Source: Rotaria sordida (lineage: Eukaryota > Rotifera > Eurotatoria > Philodinida > Philodinidae). From it: 64,000 bases of DNA. Below are positions 22,101-33,681 of this stretch, in pieces. The stretch covers positions 51,881-115,880 of the forward strand of contig CAJNOL010000643.1 in the NCBI GenBank assembly GCA_905250125.1. The letters run 5' to 3'. The translations under genes and the position numbers were made by a program. Numbering within the stretch: the stretch's first letter is position 1; each line of letters begins with the position of its first letter. The notes under the pieces are model-generated. The model did not search any database. It was not told the origin of the DNA and was given only the letters and a program-made list of their open reading frames with translations.

Positions 22101-25100
22101 ATATTCAAACATCAATATGCAAGTGCAATACACTACTGATTAAATCAATCAATCATTGATCAAAGAAATACTGAAGAATATCATATTCTACTACTTTATT
22201 GTATATGTCACTATTCATACGGATATTAACACAACATATTTTGAAGATAGTACGATCATTTATAAAGTTACGCGTACATCTAAATCGATTATATGATCAA
22301 TCGTTCTCATTCAAACATATATTTATGATTATATAACATTTTTGTTTTTGTAATAATTCAATATTTGCTTATTAATTATCAAAATTTTATTCGAAGTTTA
22401 GTGCTTATTTGAAAAGCTATGCAATACTACAAATATGTTCAATATTGTTATTGATCAAATAGATGTACGTCATCAACATCATCATCATCAGTTGTTTCTT
22501 CTTATACTGATTATTCAATAGGTCTTGATATAACTATTGGTTAACATTCAAATATAATCAATGTCATGAATAGATCATATTTTCTCATTTGTTATCAGAA
22601 ACAGTTATAGTAGCCATTATTTCTTCTAATATGTTCTAGAAGTTTGAACATAACTTAGAGTATTCCTTGTAGGATTGATTTACACATAAAATCTGGTGGT
22701 AGTTACAATCATTGATTTATAGTCACAATACTTTCTCTATTTTATATACCTAAGGGAATTCAATACCGACAATGATCAAGTACATTGTTGATATGGTAAT
22801 GGAACAAACGAATGACCTAGTATATACCCTTCAGCATCATTATCGAATGAGAAAATTGATGATTGATATTCAACAGTCATTCATATGAATGCGAACCAAA
22901 GTTATCCACTATATTTTATATTTTCAAAACATTTGCTACATTAATTCAGATTCTTTTTTACCTGTTTATCCTTCATTATATCTTATAGAAGAGGACGAAA
23001 AACAAACAGTTTCTATTAACGTATCTTGATAATTTATAGAATACAGCAAAACGTCACGCATAATTTCGTTCTTTTTTCATCAATAAAGTTGATGTTGTTG
23101 AGTGAAACATGAAACTGTTCAAAATAATTTTCAATTGAGTGTACGCTTGAGTGATAGATTAAGTTATTCACTTGGAAAGTAAAAAACTGGGATAATGTTT
23201 ATCCAACAACTTATTATCAAGCAACCATAGTAGATCAACATGAAAATAGAAAATATCTTAATTGTAAGGTGAAAGCATTTCGAACGTTTAGTAAAATTTT
23301 TTTTTTTCTTCGTCTTTTTTCATACATTTTTCGATAGAGCGCGGACTACTGATCATGAAAAACTATTTAATTGTTAGAATTAATGGAAGTTCTATTCAAG
23401 TCTACAAAAATTCAAAAACTTGAAAAGTGTTGTCTTTTTCAAAAAAACACGTTTTGTTCAAGATGTACAGATTTATGTTAAATCGACTTTAGTCTAAAGG
23501 GTCTTTTGATAATGATGCTTTGAATAGCATTCATTGTAATACGTATAGGGTGTTTCTGTAGACGTATCTAGTTTTTCTGATTAAATGAGAATGTCAAATA
23601 TTTTTGATTTTTTTTTTGTGGATCAACTGATGTATTCTGTAATTGTCTTTTATTAAGCGTCATACTTTTATATTTCACGATTCATGAGACCTTTTCTACT
23701 AATTTTTTGGAACTCTTTTCTTTTATTTTGTATTATGCTGTATTTCTGTCAGGTATTGTATTGGCTCATTCCCGAACTGCGCACACTTTTAATAAAAATG
23801 AAATTATCTATATCCCAAACTGCGCACACAATTAAGAAAAAACGAAAAATACATAATCCCAAACTGCGCATACTTTTTAAGTAATGTGTAAAACATGGAC
23901 TGTACAGAATGAAACAAAAATTAATATTGAACAATAATATAATTACAACAAAAGAAATAAATGTATAAAAAAAGTAATTAAAGTTTATGTTGACAGTTCG
24001 TCTATATAGCGATAAGCAACGGCTCGTACACTTATTAAATATTCTTCAAGATTAATCATTTGCGATATTAATGAAGGTTACTCTTCAACATATTCCCAAT
24101 TTCTCAAAAAGCTTCGCAAAAATTTAATGATTACATTTCACTCATTAAGGAAATTCACTCTTCTGACTATTCCCAATTTCTCGAAATTCTTCCCAAAATT
24201 TTTTTAGTACACATCATTCATCATCAGTATAAATTACCGGCCATATCGCTATTCATTCGCCGTAGCATTTATCATTATTAATTTTTGTTCTATTCTGTAA
24301 GTCCATGTTTTATACATTAATTAAAAAGTATGCGCAGTTTGGGATTACGTATATTTCTCTTTTTCTTAATTGTGTGCGCAGTTTGGGATATAGACATTTT
24401 TATTTTTATTAAAAGTGTGCGCAGTTCGGGAAGTAACGATTGTATTATAATGCATCATTTATAAAAAAAAACATCGTGATAATTTTCATTACAGAATAAG
24501 TGCTATACTCAATTATAATTTAATGAACATTCTGTTATGTTGAAGAAGGATAAGGTTTTAAAATAGAAATAAAACTGTTTCATTTTTCTAATATATTTAG
24601 AATCTTAAATGTTTGCTTCACTTTTCTCAACGTAGTTGTAGTCGATTTTAAGAAAAATCATCAGATATCATGAGTGAAAAAGTGCATATTTTTTTGTTTT
24701 TTAATCTGAAATATGAAGACTTGAGAATCCTTTCTCTATTTATTTTTCATTATATCTCATATTACTAAGGCAAAAAGAAGCTCTAATTTTCCACTAGATT
24801 AGAACTCAATTATTATTTTGTCCAAGGATTATTTCTAAAAGGAGATAATTATCGATTATGTTCTCATTAGTAGTTTTAAACGTTGATATAGACTAATGAT
24901 TCCAATGCATCAAAGTATTTTTATTCTGAATGAATTTTCGTTTTTTATTACTCTACTTCAATATTAATGAATTTCTTAAATATTTTGTTTCTCTAATAGA
25001 CAATGGCATTTTTTCTTTGTACGTGTTTATCAAACGTTATAAATACTCGAAATACAAATGTGATATTCAACTCAGTAATGTAACAATTTCACAAAAAAAA

Positions 25101-25899
25101 CAAAAACAAAATAATATCACACTATCGTACTACTTTATAACAAACTCCAAGAATTGCACTAACAGTATCACCATCAGAATTTTATCTATTCGGTAATCCA
25201 CAAGCATAAAAGAAAGTGTTAGATAACGATGGTGAGAATGGCAATGATGATCTGTTTGTTGATAGACATTTGCGGTTTTTATAACAAGAGATATAGTAAG
25301 TTTTTTTATATAATAAAATGTAATTTTTATATTGTATTGAGTGTACTAAATATGTATCCATTGTTTTATTTTGCATTTAAATGATAACTTTAATACTACA
25401 CATTCGAATTTTAAAAAAGAAAGATGAAATTTAAAAGCAAAAATACATAATTTTGTATTATTCGATGTTCTTTAAATTCTTACAGGAGTTCTCGTTGTGC
25501 TGCTAGCCATTTAAGATTTGTTCTTTTTTTTTTCATGTTCTTTATTACAGGTTGATTAATCAATTCATGCAAAAGTATGTATAAATATTTAGTCAATTGT
25601 TATTTCAGCAAAGTTTTTTTTTTGTTTTCTATGAAGCTAGATATAACAAATATTTGATTAATATATGAGATAAAACAGATGAATAAAAATCCTTTTTATT
25701 TTGTTTTTGTCTATTGCACATAAAAATTTTTTTTTCCTATTTTTCTACAGGTAGAATACTCGTGGTTATGAGTGTAAACTTGAGAAACAGAATGAGAAAA
25801 AAAAAGAGTTATTGTTTATCTTTAGTTTTTTTTTCTTCCTTGTTTTTGTATTTTTTTTTTTTACCGAAATCAGTTTACAACAATCATTTAGAAAAGAGA
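19161..25899. other. Large intergenic region with one structured MITE
   Basis: I find no supported gene in 6.7 kb. The stretch is AT-rich with several long A or T runs (for example 19421-19441 and 21120-21140). The only structured feature is the 664-bp inverted-repeat element at 23769-24432. The last few hundred bases precede the Josephin gene and may hold its promoter. Confidence 0.5.
23769..24432. mobile_element. MITE-like element with three iterated 14-bp motifs in each arm
   Basis: Terminal inverted repeats of about 170 bp bound the element, starting TTCCCGAACTGCGCACAC. Each arm carries three copies of TCCCRAACTGCGCA: left at 23770, 23813 and 23857; right, inverted, at 24331, 24375 and 24418. 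Spacing is 43-44 bp, and the outermost copy of each arm has G at the variable position. Motifs are GC-rich in AT-rich DNA. The centre has a duplicated ATTCCCAATTTCTC word (about 24093 and 24173) and no transposase ORF. No target-site duplication is obvious. Repeated sub-terminal motifs are typical transposase-binding sites, so a non-autonomous DNA transposon is likely. Confidence 0.8.
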
Positions 25900-27449
25900 A
25901 TGTCAGCTTCACAGTCAACTTTGCCTTCAACACAATCACGAGACAGTATGCTCCACTTTTTTCATGTAAAAATTTTTTTTTTGTTTTCAATAAAACAAAG
26001 TCTAATTAATTGTTCTTTTTTTTTATATTTCTTAGGGTGTCACAGGATTGAATGTTGAAGATTGTATTCATTTTCTTCATCAATATAATTGGAAACTTGA
26101 AGTAAAATAATATATTATATTGATTTTTGTTTTTTTTTTAAATTTTCTGACTATTTTTGTGAATAGGATCTTTTAGAAGATTTTTATAATGGAAAAGATT
26201 TTAAGAATAAATCAAGTCAAAATTCAAATGAAAAAATCGAAAAAAATTTATCTCAACCAACATCCATTCAAAATCCAAGTAAGAATATAGAACAAAACAG
26301 AATTTTCCTGTGTATAAATGCATCATATTGTAAAACACAATCGGAAAATAGTGTCAAAATATAACAGGTAGACATTTGAACTTATCCACTCCTTTCCATA
26401 GATCGTGACAGACACCGTAGTATTTCCTTACCACATATACATGCGAAATTCAAGTCTACGCTCGTTTTCGTTTGAAACACGACTGAATTAAAGATTCTTC
26501 TGTCTTACTACGATCTTTTATCAATTAATAGCAGATAGTATTTCATAAACCGAAATATATGTTAGTATAAATTCTTTCATTTGCAATATAAACAACTACA
26601 TTGTATTTCACATTTTAATCGCATAGGAATTGTGTTAACAGTTTTTTTTTTTATTGAAACTTAGATAAATTCACTGCGAATAACGACCAAAAAAAACCAA
26701 TAGTTGAAGAAGACGATCTTTATTATGCACATCTTGTGCATAATTATGGTGATGCAGACGAATCAGCAAGAAAATTTTTGATAGATGGGCAACATAATCA
26801 ACGATTTCAACAAATTCGACAACAACCACAAGAAAATACTATAAATGGGGTGAGAATTTTGAAATAATCCATGTGTTTGAAATGTAATATTCTCTCCTTG
26901 GATCAGAGTGTAATACTCGATTTTCTCTAATGAAGTTTAACAATTTTCTGATGTTCCGTTAGAAAAAAAAAGATTCATATTTTGTTTTAGTCTATTTATC
27001 ATGAGAAACAAGAATATCTTCGATGTGGTGTTCATGCATTAAATAATCTATTTCAAACTCCACATTTATTTACTCATGAAGATCTCGATAAGATTGTCCA
27101 CCAATATGATAAAAGATATGTAGATAATGAATATGGAACATTATGGATAGGTGATTATGATTTACGTATATTAATTGAAGCTATTAAAAAACATGGACAT
27201 ACTGTTCGACAAATAAATTTTTATGATAATGAACCACTTCAAAATCTTCCATGGGATTTATATTTTGGTTTATTAATTAATTTAAATGGTGAACATTGGT
27301 TTACAATTAAAAATTTTAATGGAATTTATTATAATCTTGATTCAACATTTAAAAAACCATCATATATTGGACAAAAAAATAATTTAGTTAATTATTTAAT
27401 TTTTCTTATTGAAAGATTTCCAAATGTATATTTATTTGCTGTATTATAA
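25900..27449 (+). CDS. Josephin-domain deubiquitinase with N-terminal UBA-like domain
   Basis: Five exons: 25900-25965, 26036-26101, 26167-26278, 26665-26849 and 26991-27449, giving 295 aa. Residues about 16-50 (MLHFFHGVTGLNVEDCIHFL then NWKLEDLLEDFYNG) match UBA-like domains of the p97-cofactor/TDP2 type, which bind ubiquitin. A charged linker follows, and residues 144-295 form a full Josephin cysteine-protease domain: IYHEKQEYLRCGVHALNNLF with catalytic Cys155, GEHWFTI with His245, and YYNLDS with Asp260. It should cleave ubiquitin chains. The order (UBA-like first, Josephin last) differs from ataxin-3 (Josephin first, then UIMs) and from the short JOSD1/2 proteins. The start is the first in-phase ATG, giving MSASQS; earlier exons cannot be ruled out. 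Polyadenylation signals lie at 27457 and 27646. Confidence 0.85.
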
Positions 27450-30334
27450 CAAACACAATAAACATATTGTTCAGTAATATTTAACATACAAATAATAGTA
27501 TGTCTAAGAAATCCTATATATATATATTGTTTTCTCATTAGAGATTTTAATTCTAGTAAATTTCATTTATGATGTAAATTTTTTATATGTATTTTCATAC
27601 TCTTATTCGAAAAATCAAGAGTCTAATGACAATATATTTTGAAAAAATAAAATAAATAATAGAATTATTTTCAAATGTTTAAAGTCATTTCAATGATAGA
27701 AAGTTTGTAATTTTAGAATATTGCAATAGATCAAACTCAAAAATATGTATTTCATTTTTTATTTAAACTCAGGGAGTTTGACATATGTGTGATTTTCATG
27801 CTTGCCATTTCGAAAGTGATAATCATCATAAATGAGAAGAAAATATTTTCCTTTAAATATTAGGAATTATGAAATTTGATATAGATACACCAGATTATTT
27901 ATGACAAAACAATTCTATTGTTTGAATAGTACATTACGAATTTTTAACGATACTTTGTAATTTCATAATGTTTCTTTACTTTGACTTAAAAAAAACTGAG
28001 TCATGTGTGTAAGTCGATGAAATATTACTCATTTAAGTTTATAAACCAACCAAAACTCGTATATGCTTATATGATCATCATTTAATCATTTTGTTTTGTT
28101 GATCATCGACTACACTGAGTGACTCAGAGAGAAATCTTTTCAGTTTTCAGTATTAGGAATTGTTTTATCGTGAATAGAATATTCAGAATTAAGAAGCAAT
28201 AGAAACTAAAGTCGAAATGCTCAGAAATTTCAAGTATTATTATTTTTTTGTTTGTTTGAAGTCAACGATGTCTACTCTTATCTGAAGCTTGGTAAGAGAA
28301 ATGCATGAAAAATATACATTTATCATGTTGAAGATGATTTTCTTGTACAAAAGACTTTCGTTCATTTAAATGTTTTCACTTGTTAAAAATAGTTTTTGAA
28401 ATATCCGTATTTTTAATATTCTAACGTCTTCAAAAATTCTATCTTTATTTGCAAAATAAACTTGAAAACAATAAATAACAAGAAGAACGAATCTTTTATT
28501 TGAATTAGTTAATGTTTCATGGGAAGTACTCTAAAAAGAAATGCATTGTATTGAATATTTGTAATTGATTACTTGAGTTTTCTTTCATTTTCTCATTGGT
28601 TCTAGAATAGAACGTGCACTTAGTTTTCTTTTCAATTTCTATGATGCGACTAATTGTAATAACATTCAATCTCTTCTATTTATCAATGAAAACTATTGAG
28701 TAGGGACACAATTGTGGATCCGAACTCACAGCTCTCTACTGTTCAGATTTCGAAACGTATCTTAGGAGATGCTAATTGCTACTACCATATAGTCGTTAAT
28801 GAGCAGAAGTCCGACAAGAAAAAGTAATTCAAATATTTTTTCACATTCAAGTTTTTACATGCTACAGCTTTGAAAAAATTGAAGCATGACTAAAACAAAT
28901 TCATCATTTGATTGTCTTGTGTTCTTTATTCTCTAGGGAAAATATTCATGAGACAAAGACAAATCTCTTATCTGGTAATACAAGTTAAACCAATTGCATT
29001 AATTTAGGACAAAAATAGACAATTTCTTATGATCATTATGAACTAAGACTCGTTCAGAACAATAATCATTTGATTACCCTTGATAAATCTACGTTCTTTA
29101 AATGTCAGATAATCACTCATCCATCTATGTAAATGAAGATACTTTGTTCTACTTATTGGAGAAAATGGACTTGTTTCACAAGAAGTATTTGAAAATTTAA
29201 TTAATAAACTACTTTCAAATAAATTTATATTTTGATTTATGCAACGTATTCAATTTATTTTTTAAAGAATAGTTTAACCCAACTTAGAATGTTGATATTT
29301 ATATTCAAGACAATTTTCTTTTAATGTTATCAATATATGTTTCACTTATATTGAATATTTCAATGTTAGTTTTTTAATAAATCTATACATAACTTTAAAA
29401 AATGCTGACAAAGTTTGAATCTTTTCAACAATCTCTAAATTTTTATATTTTCTGTTACTGAAAAATCTTACACAATTAAATATAAATTCAATGAGATTAG
29501 AAACAGTTTAGAAAGTTTTTTTTTTTCTTTTTACTGAAATATATTTTTTTATTCATTAACAATTATTATACTGGCACAAATATAGATGACATTTTTTCAG
29601 TTTCTAAGTAATTTAAATAACCAGCGATAACTTTTGATAGTAATATGTATTATCCATAGAAAATAACTATAGTAAGGATTGATGGACTTAACTAAATATA
29701 TGAGAGAATCTCTTCCGATTTTAGTGATTTTTTTTGCCTATAGATACTATATAGTGTTCTAATAAAAACATTAAAAGGGTTTGGGTTCATATTAAGATTT
29801 GATTAAACTATCAAATTTTTTTGCTAGAACCTTCAGTTTTTCGGAAAACTCATGTTTTTGAATTTTGATTTGAAACTTTATGGGATATAGAGAAGTCAGC
29901 TAGACCAAGCTTTTATAGTCTAGTTGAGTTCTCTATGTGAACAAAATTTCAGATTAAAATTCGAAAATAAGAGTTCTAGAAGATAGACATGTTAAAAATT
30001 CGATAGCTTTCCAAATCTCAATAGGAATCCAAATCCATTTTAGATTTCTATTAGACTATCATGCAATATCTATAGGCAAAAAAAATCATTAAAATCGGAA
30101 GGAAGTATTTGGAGAGATTTCCTCTTTAATCTCATGCAAACATCAGTTTCGTTCACACGACATCTACTTTGTAAAGTAAAAGTCTTTCGGAAGATGGCAT
30201 GAATAAGCAGATATTATGCGGATTATTTGAATAATATAGAACGGTTTTATCTAATAACCAATGATTCTTTGATTTGTTTATCTTTTTCTTTTTCAAAATT
30301 TATCTTATTTATATAATTATACAATTCCATTGAA
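27450..30334. other. Intergenic with one foldback element
   Basis: No gene is supported. The stretch contains the inverted repeat at 29698-30136; the remainder is AT-rich without long repeats or RNA genes that I can recognise. Confidence 0.5.
29698..30136. repeat. Foldback element, about 440 bp
   Basis: CTTCCGATTTTAGTGATTTT near 29713 pairs with AAAATCATTAAAATCGGAAG near 30085, and TTTGCCTATAGATA pairs with TATCTATAGGCAAA. The arms converge on a centre near 29910, where CTAGACCAAGCTTTTATAGTCTAG forms its own hairpin. The ends are ragged through a small deletion on the left. No ORF. Confidence 0.8.
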
Positions 30335-31372
30335 ATGAATAATAGAAACGACAATCAAAAACATCCTCTTGTCGTAATACATAATGTAACAACATTAACA
30401 ACTAAACAAGTCGAAATATATTGTAAAAAATATGATAAAAATATTCGTTGTTTTCGTAAAAAAAATCGAAATAATCATCAATATATACATATTTTATTTT
30501 CATCTATTGTAACAGCAACTAATTTTCTCAATGATCGTCCACATTTCATTCAAAATTGTCGAATAAAGTAAAATACAAAACAAAAATCTACTTTTCTCAA
30601 AAACAAAAAGATATTTCTTATCTTTGATAGTACATCATTAGGTAGTGATCCTCTATATGGACCAAAATTTATTTGTGTACAAATCGATAGATATGCTTCT
30701 ATAACTGAAGATAATTTATATGAATATACATCAAAAAATTTTGGACGTGTACTTAATTGTGTTTTATATAAATCACGTAATTATGCATTTATTCAATTTC
30801 ATCAAATAAATGATGCACATCGTGCATTAGCATCAACAAATCAAAAATTAAATGATTATTCAATTCGATATTGTCCACGAAATAATTCATCAAAAATTCT
30901 TCCATTATTATCATTAACACGACTTATACATATTGGAAATTTTTTAAATAAAGATCAAGAAAATCTTCAATTTTATTTTTCTAATTTAAAAAATTTTACA
31001 ATACATAAAAATTGTTATGGACAAACATATATATTAGGTTTATTTGATATAAATGATAGTATTAAATTATTATTAAAACGTGCTTTTTGTTTAAATGGAC
31101 GTGTATTAAATATATTTATTGATAATGATGATAAATTAACTGAATGTGACAATTATCTACTTGTACGTAATGTACCTTACCGTCTTAATGATTATAATTT
31201 ACTTGAATATTTTTCACAATATGGTCGAATACTTAATTGTTATCGATATGGACAAACAGATGCATATCGTATACAATATCGTGATAAAATAAGTTTAAAT
31301 AAAGTATTAGAATTCAATCGAATACATGTTATTAAAAGTGTTCAAATGCAAATTGAACGTGAACAAAATTAG
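30335..31372 (+). CDS. RRM-repeat RNA-binding-like protein
   Basis: Two exons (30335-30567 and 30631-31372) encode 324 aa. The sequence reads as up to four degenerate RRM-like units. Unit 1 is LVVIHNVTTLTTKQVEIYCKK...YIHILFSS. Unit 2 is FICVQIDRYASITEDNLYEY...SRNYAFIQFHQINDAHRAL. Unit 3 is RLIHIGNFLNKDQENLQFYF...QTYILGLFDINDS. Unit 4 is YLLVRNVPYRLNDYNLLEYFSQYGRILNCYRYGQTDAYRIQY. The second and fourth keep the best RNP2/RNP1 patterns (YAFIQF; LLVRNV). The protein is Asn/Lys-rich and basic, with no other domain. It could be a divergent relative of the two-RRM gene at 13261, but I cannot show orthology with a named family. The intron is 63 bp with a TTGATAG acceptor. Confidence 0.75.
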
Positions 31373-33681
31373 GATTATATCGATGATGTTTGTTTTCTAG
31401 TTTTTGAATAAAATTTTTTTGTTTTTTTGTTTTTACATTATTAATAATAGTAATATAAGTTTAAATATTATTGTTTTTTTTTTTTGTTGTCGTCTATTAA
31501 TTAAATTAATGTTTATTAGATTAATTAACATCTGATAGAAATCTTTGTTTTGTTGTTGTTAATCTTTGAAAAAGTTTAGATAATATGTCAAGGTCGATAT
31601 TTCATAAAATGAAATATCGTAATTTCCGTTCTATCATCATTTTTTTTTCTGGTTTCTTTTTTTTTGCTCTATGTCGATTCCACCGAAAAAGAATAAAAGA
31701 AAACAACACGAGCAGTAAATAAGACTCGTATTGATGCGTGATAAGGACACATGAAAAGAATAGAATGCATGTGCTCAATCAACTGTGTGGATGAGTTAGT
31801 TACTAATCGTACCAAACTAGCATCATGCAAAAAGACTATATGATGAAAAAGAAAAAAAAAGCGACAATAAATTTCTGTTGTTGTGGTAACAAAAAAGAAG
31901 AAAAAAAAAAGAAGAGCCATAGAAAGCCTTAAGTGTATTACAGATTATGTGAGCACACGCAAACAACAGATGGAATAGCGAGACAGGCATTGGTTTTTAT
32001 CTCTTTTATTTTCCAAAAAAAAACGCATGCAAACAGGAAGAAAACAATTTCCATCCAATGTATGTTTTGGTTTAAGAAAGACTCAAGAGTACTATTATTA
32101 TATCCCACAACAATATGCGTTTTTTCTATTAAAAACATTGGCCTTTTCTTTCTGTAATTACTGCAGCTATTATCTGCCATTATAACGTGTCATCAGTTTT
32201 TTTTTAAAATTTATAATCAATGTTAAGGTAGCAAAAGTGAATAGATATGCATATAATTATATAGAAAGAAAAAACAAGAAGGAGCCGTGTGAATATAGTT
32301 AAAGGGATAACACTCATGCTGATAGTATTTATAATAGAAGGAAGTTGATAGATGAGATGTAAGGCGACAATTTTTCATTTTTATTATTGTTACTATAACA
32401 ACGATTTTTAATTATCTTTTTCTTTTTAGTTAATTCAATTTTAAGATTGATGCCAGCCTTCTTGTCATTTCCATATAATTGGACTATTTGAGCTATTTTG
32501 TTTTCTTTCTTGATAATATCCTTCGGCTCAATGAATATTTATCTTAATTAAGAAAAGAAATTTTTAGAAATATATTAGAAAATCGAATTATTATCATCAT
32601 TTCTCTTGAGTTCCCTTTTCTTTTTTTGTTTTTCATTAAAATTGGATAAAAATAGAGACAATGGATGATATTCAGATCAGAACAAATATTGTCAGAGAAT
32701 ATAAAAAATACATAACACCTTTAGTCGTCTTGTTTTGTTGTTTATTTTTATTTATAGTTTTATAAAAAAAATTTGAACTAAGAGAATTATTTAGAACAAA
32801 ATTCAACAAGAATAAAGTGAGTTTGTCTTTTTAATCTCTTCATTAGTTATAAGATTGATGCATAAAGTAATCTTTATTTTATATGATTTAAAGATATTAT
32901 ATTTAGAAAAAAAAAATGAATGAATTGTTCTCTTTTAAATATCTTGATATAGTAGAAAAACATAATCTATTTGTAGATCTTTTTGTTTTTGTTTTACTCT
33001 TTGACTTTAAATTATTAATAAATCTCATTATTTACTTTATAAATGAGAAATAAATATGCATAGAAAATCGGCTAATCAAGCAAGGAAGACAAAAGCATAA
33101 AATTGAGTTACTTTTATGTTCCGTGAAACAAAATTTATTAATGTTATTGTAAAAACATGGAAGATTAAGTTGAATACTATTTGTATCTATCTAAATTCCT
33201 TTTTGTTTTACTGGATTATAGTATTATGCATTTAGTGTGACGTTGAAGATTATCTCCTGCTAAGAGAAACACTGTGGGAAAAGTTTTACTTGAATGAAGA
33301 TTGATATTGAAGCTCTGAGTTAAGAAAAGAAGATGCTCATGTCATCAGTTTCCTATTTTTCTTTTTTTACTTTCTCGTACTCTCATCTTTCTTTCATAAT
33401 TTTATGGAGTTTGAAATTAATTGTCGAATGTAAAAAAAAAAAACACCAAGAATTTTTATATCAAAAAATATTTTGGTTCTTCTTTCTTTCTCTCTTTTTT
33501 TTTCATATCTTATTCTTTTGCTATTCATTGTCGCCTCAAGAATCCTTCGATAAGTTCATTCATTTGTCAAAATTATCATCCGCCCGAGCCTATTTCCTTT
33601 TCATGCTGATCAAGCATAGTTTTTCTTCTCTCTGTTTTTTTACTTAGTTTGCACTTCATTCTTATTTAGTCACATCGAAAA
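31373..33681. other. Intergenic; upstream region of the phosphodiesterase gene
   Basis: No coding exon is supported. The stretch is rich in T and A homopolymer runs. The final 350 bp (TTTCTTTCTCTC-type pyrimidine tracts) are the probable promoter and 5' UTR of the downstream phosphodiesterase. Confidence 0.5.

Noticed and set aside
23770..24431. CRISPR-like array from the spaced TCCCAAACTGCGCA repeats
   Set aside because: Repeats are only 14 bp, are inverted between arms and sit in terminal inverted repeats of a eukaryotic element; spacers are similar to each other rather than unique.
25714..26058. Longer 5' start for the Josephin gene (114-aa frame)
   Set aside because: Phe-rich translation of T runs that reads through a clear intron (25966-26035) and leaves the UBA-like frame.
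33333..33647. 104-aa open frame before the phosphodiesterase
   Set aside because: Phe/Ser-rich translation of pyrimidine tracts typical of promoter or UTR DNA; not in phase with the first exon.
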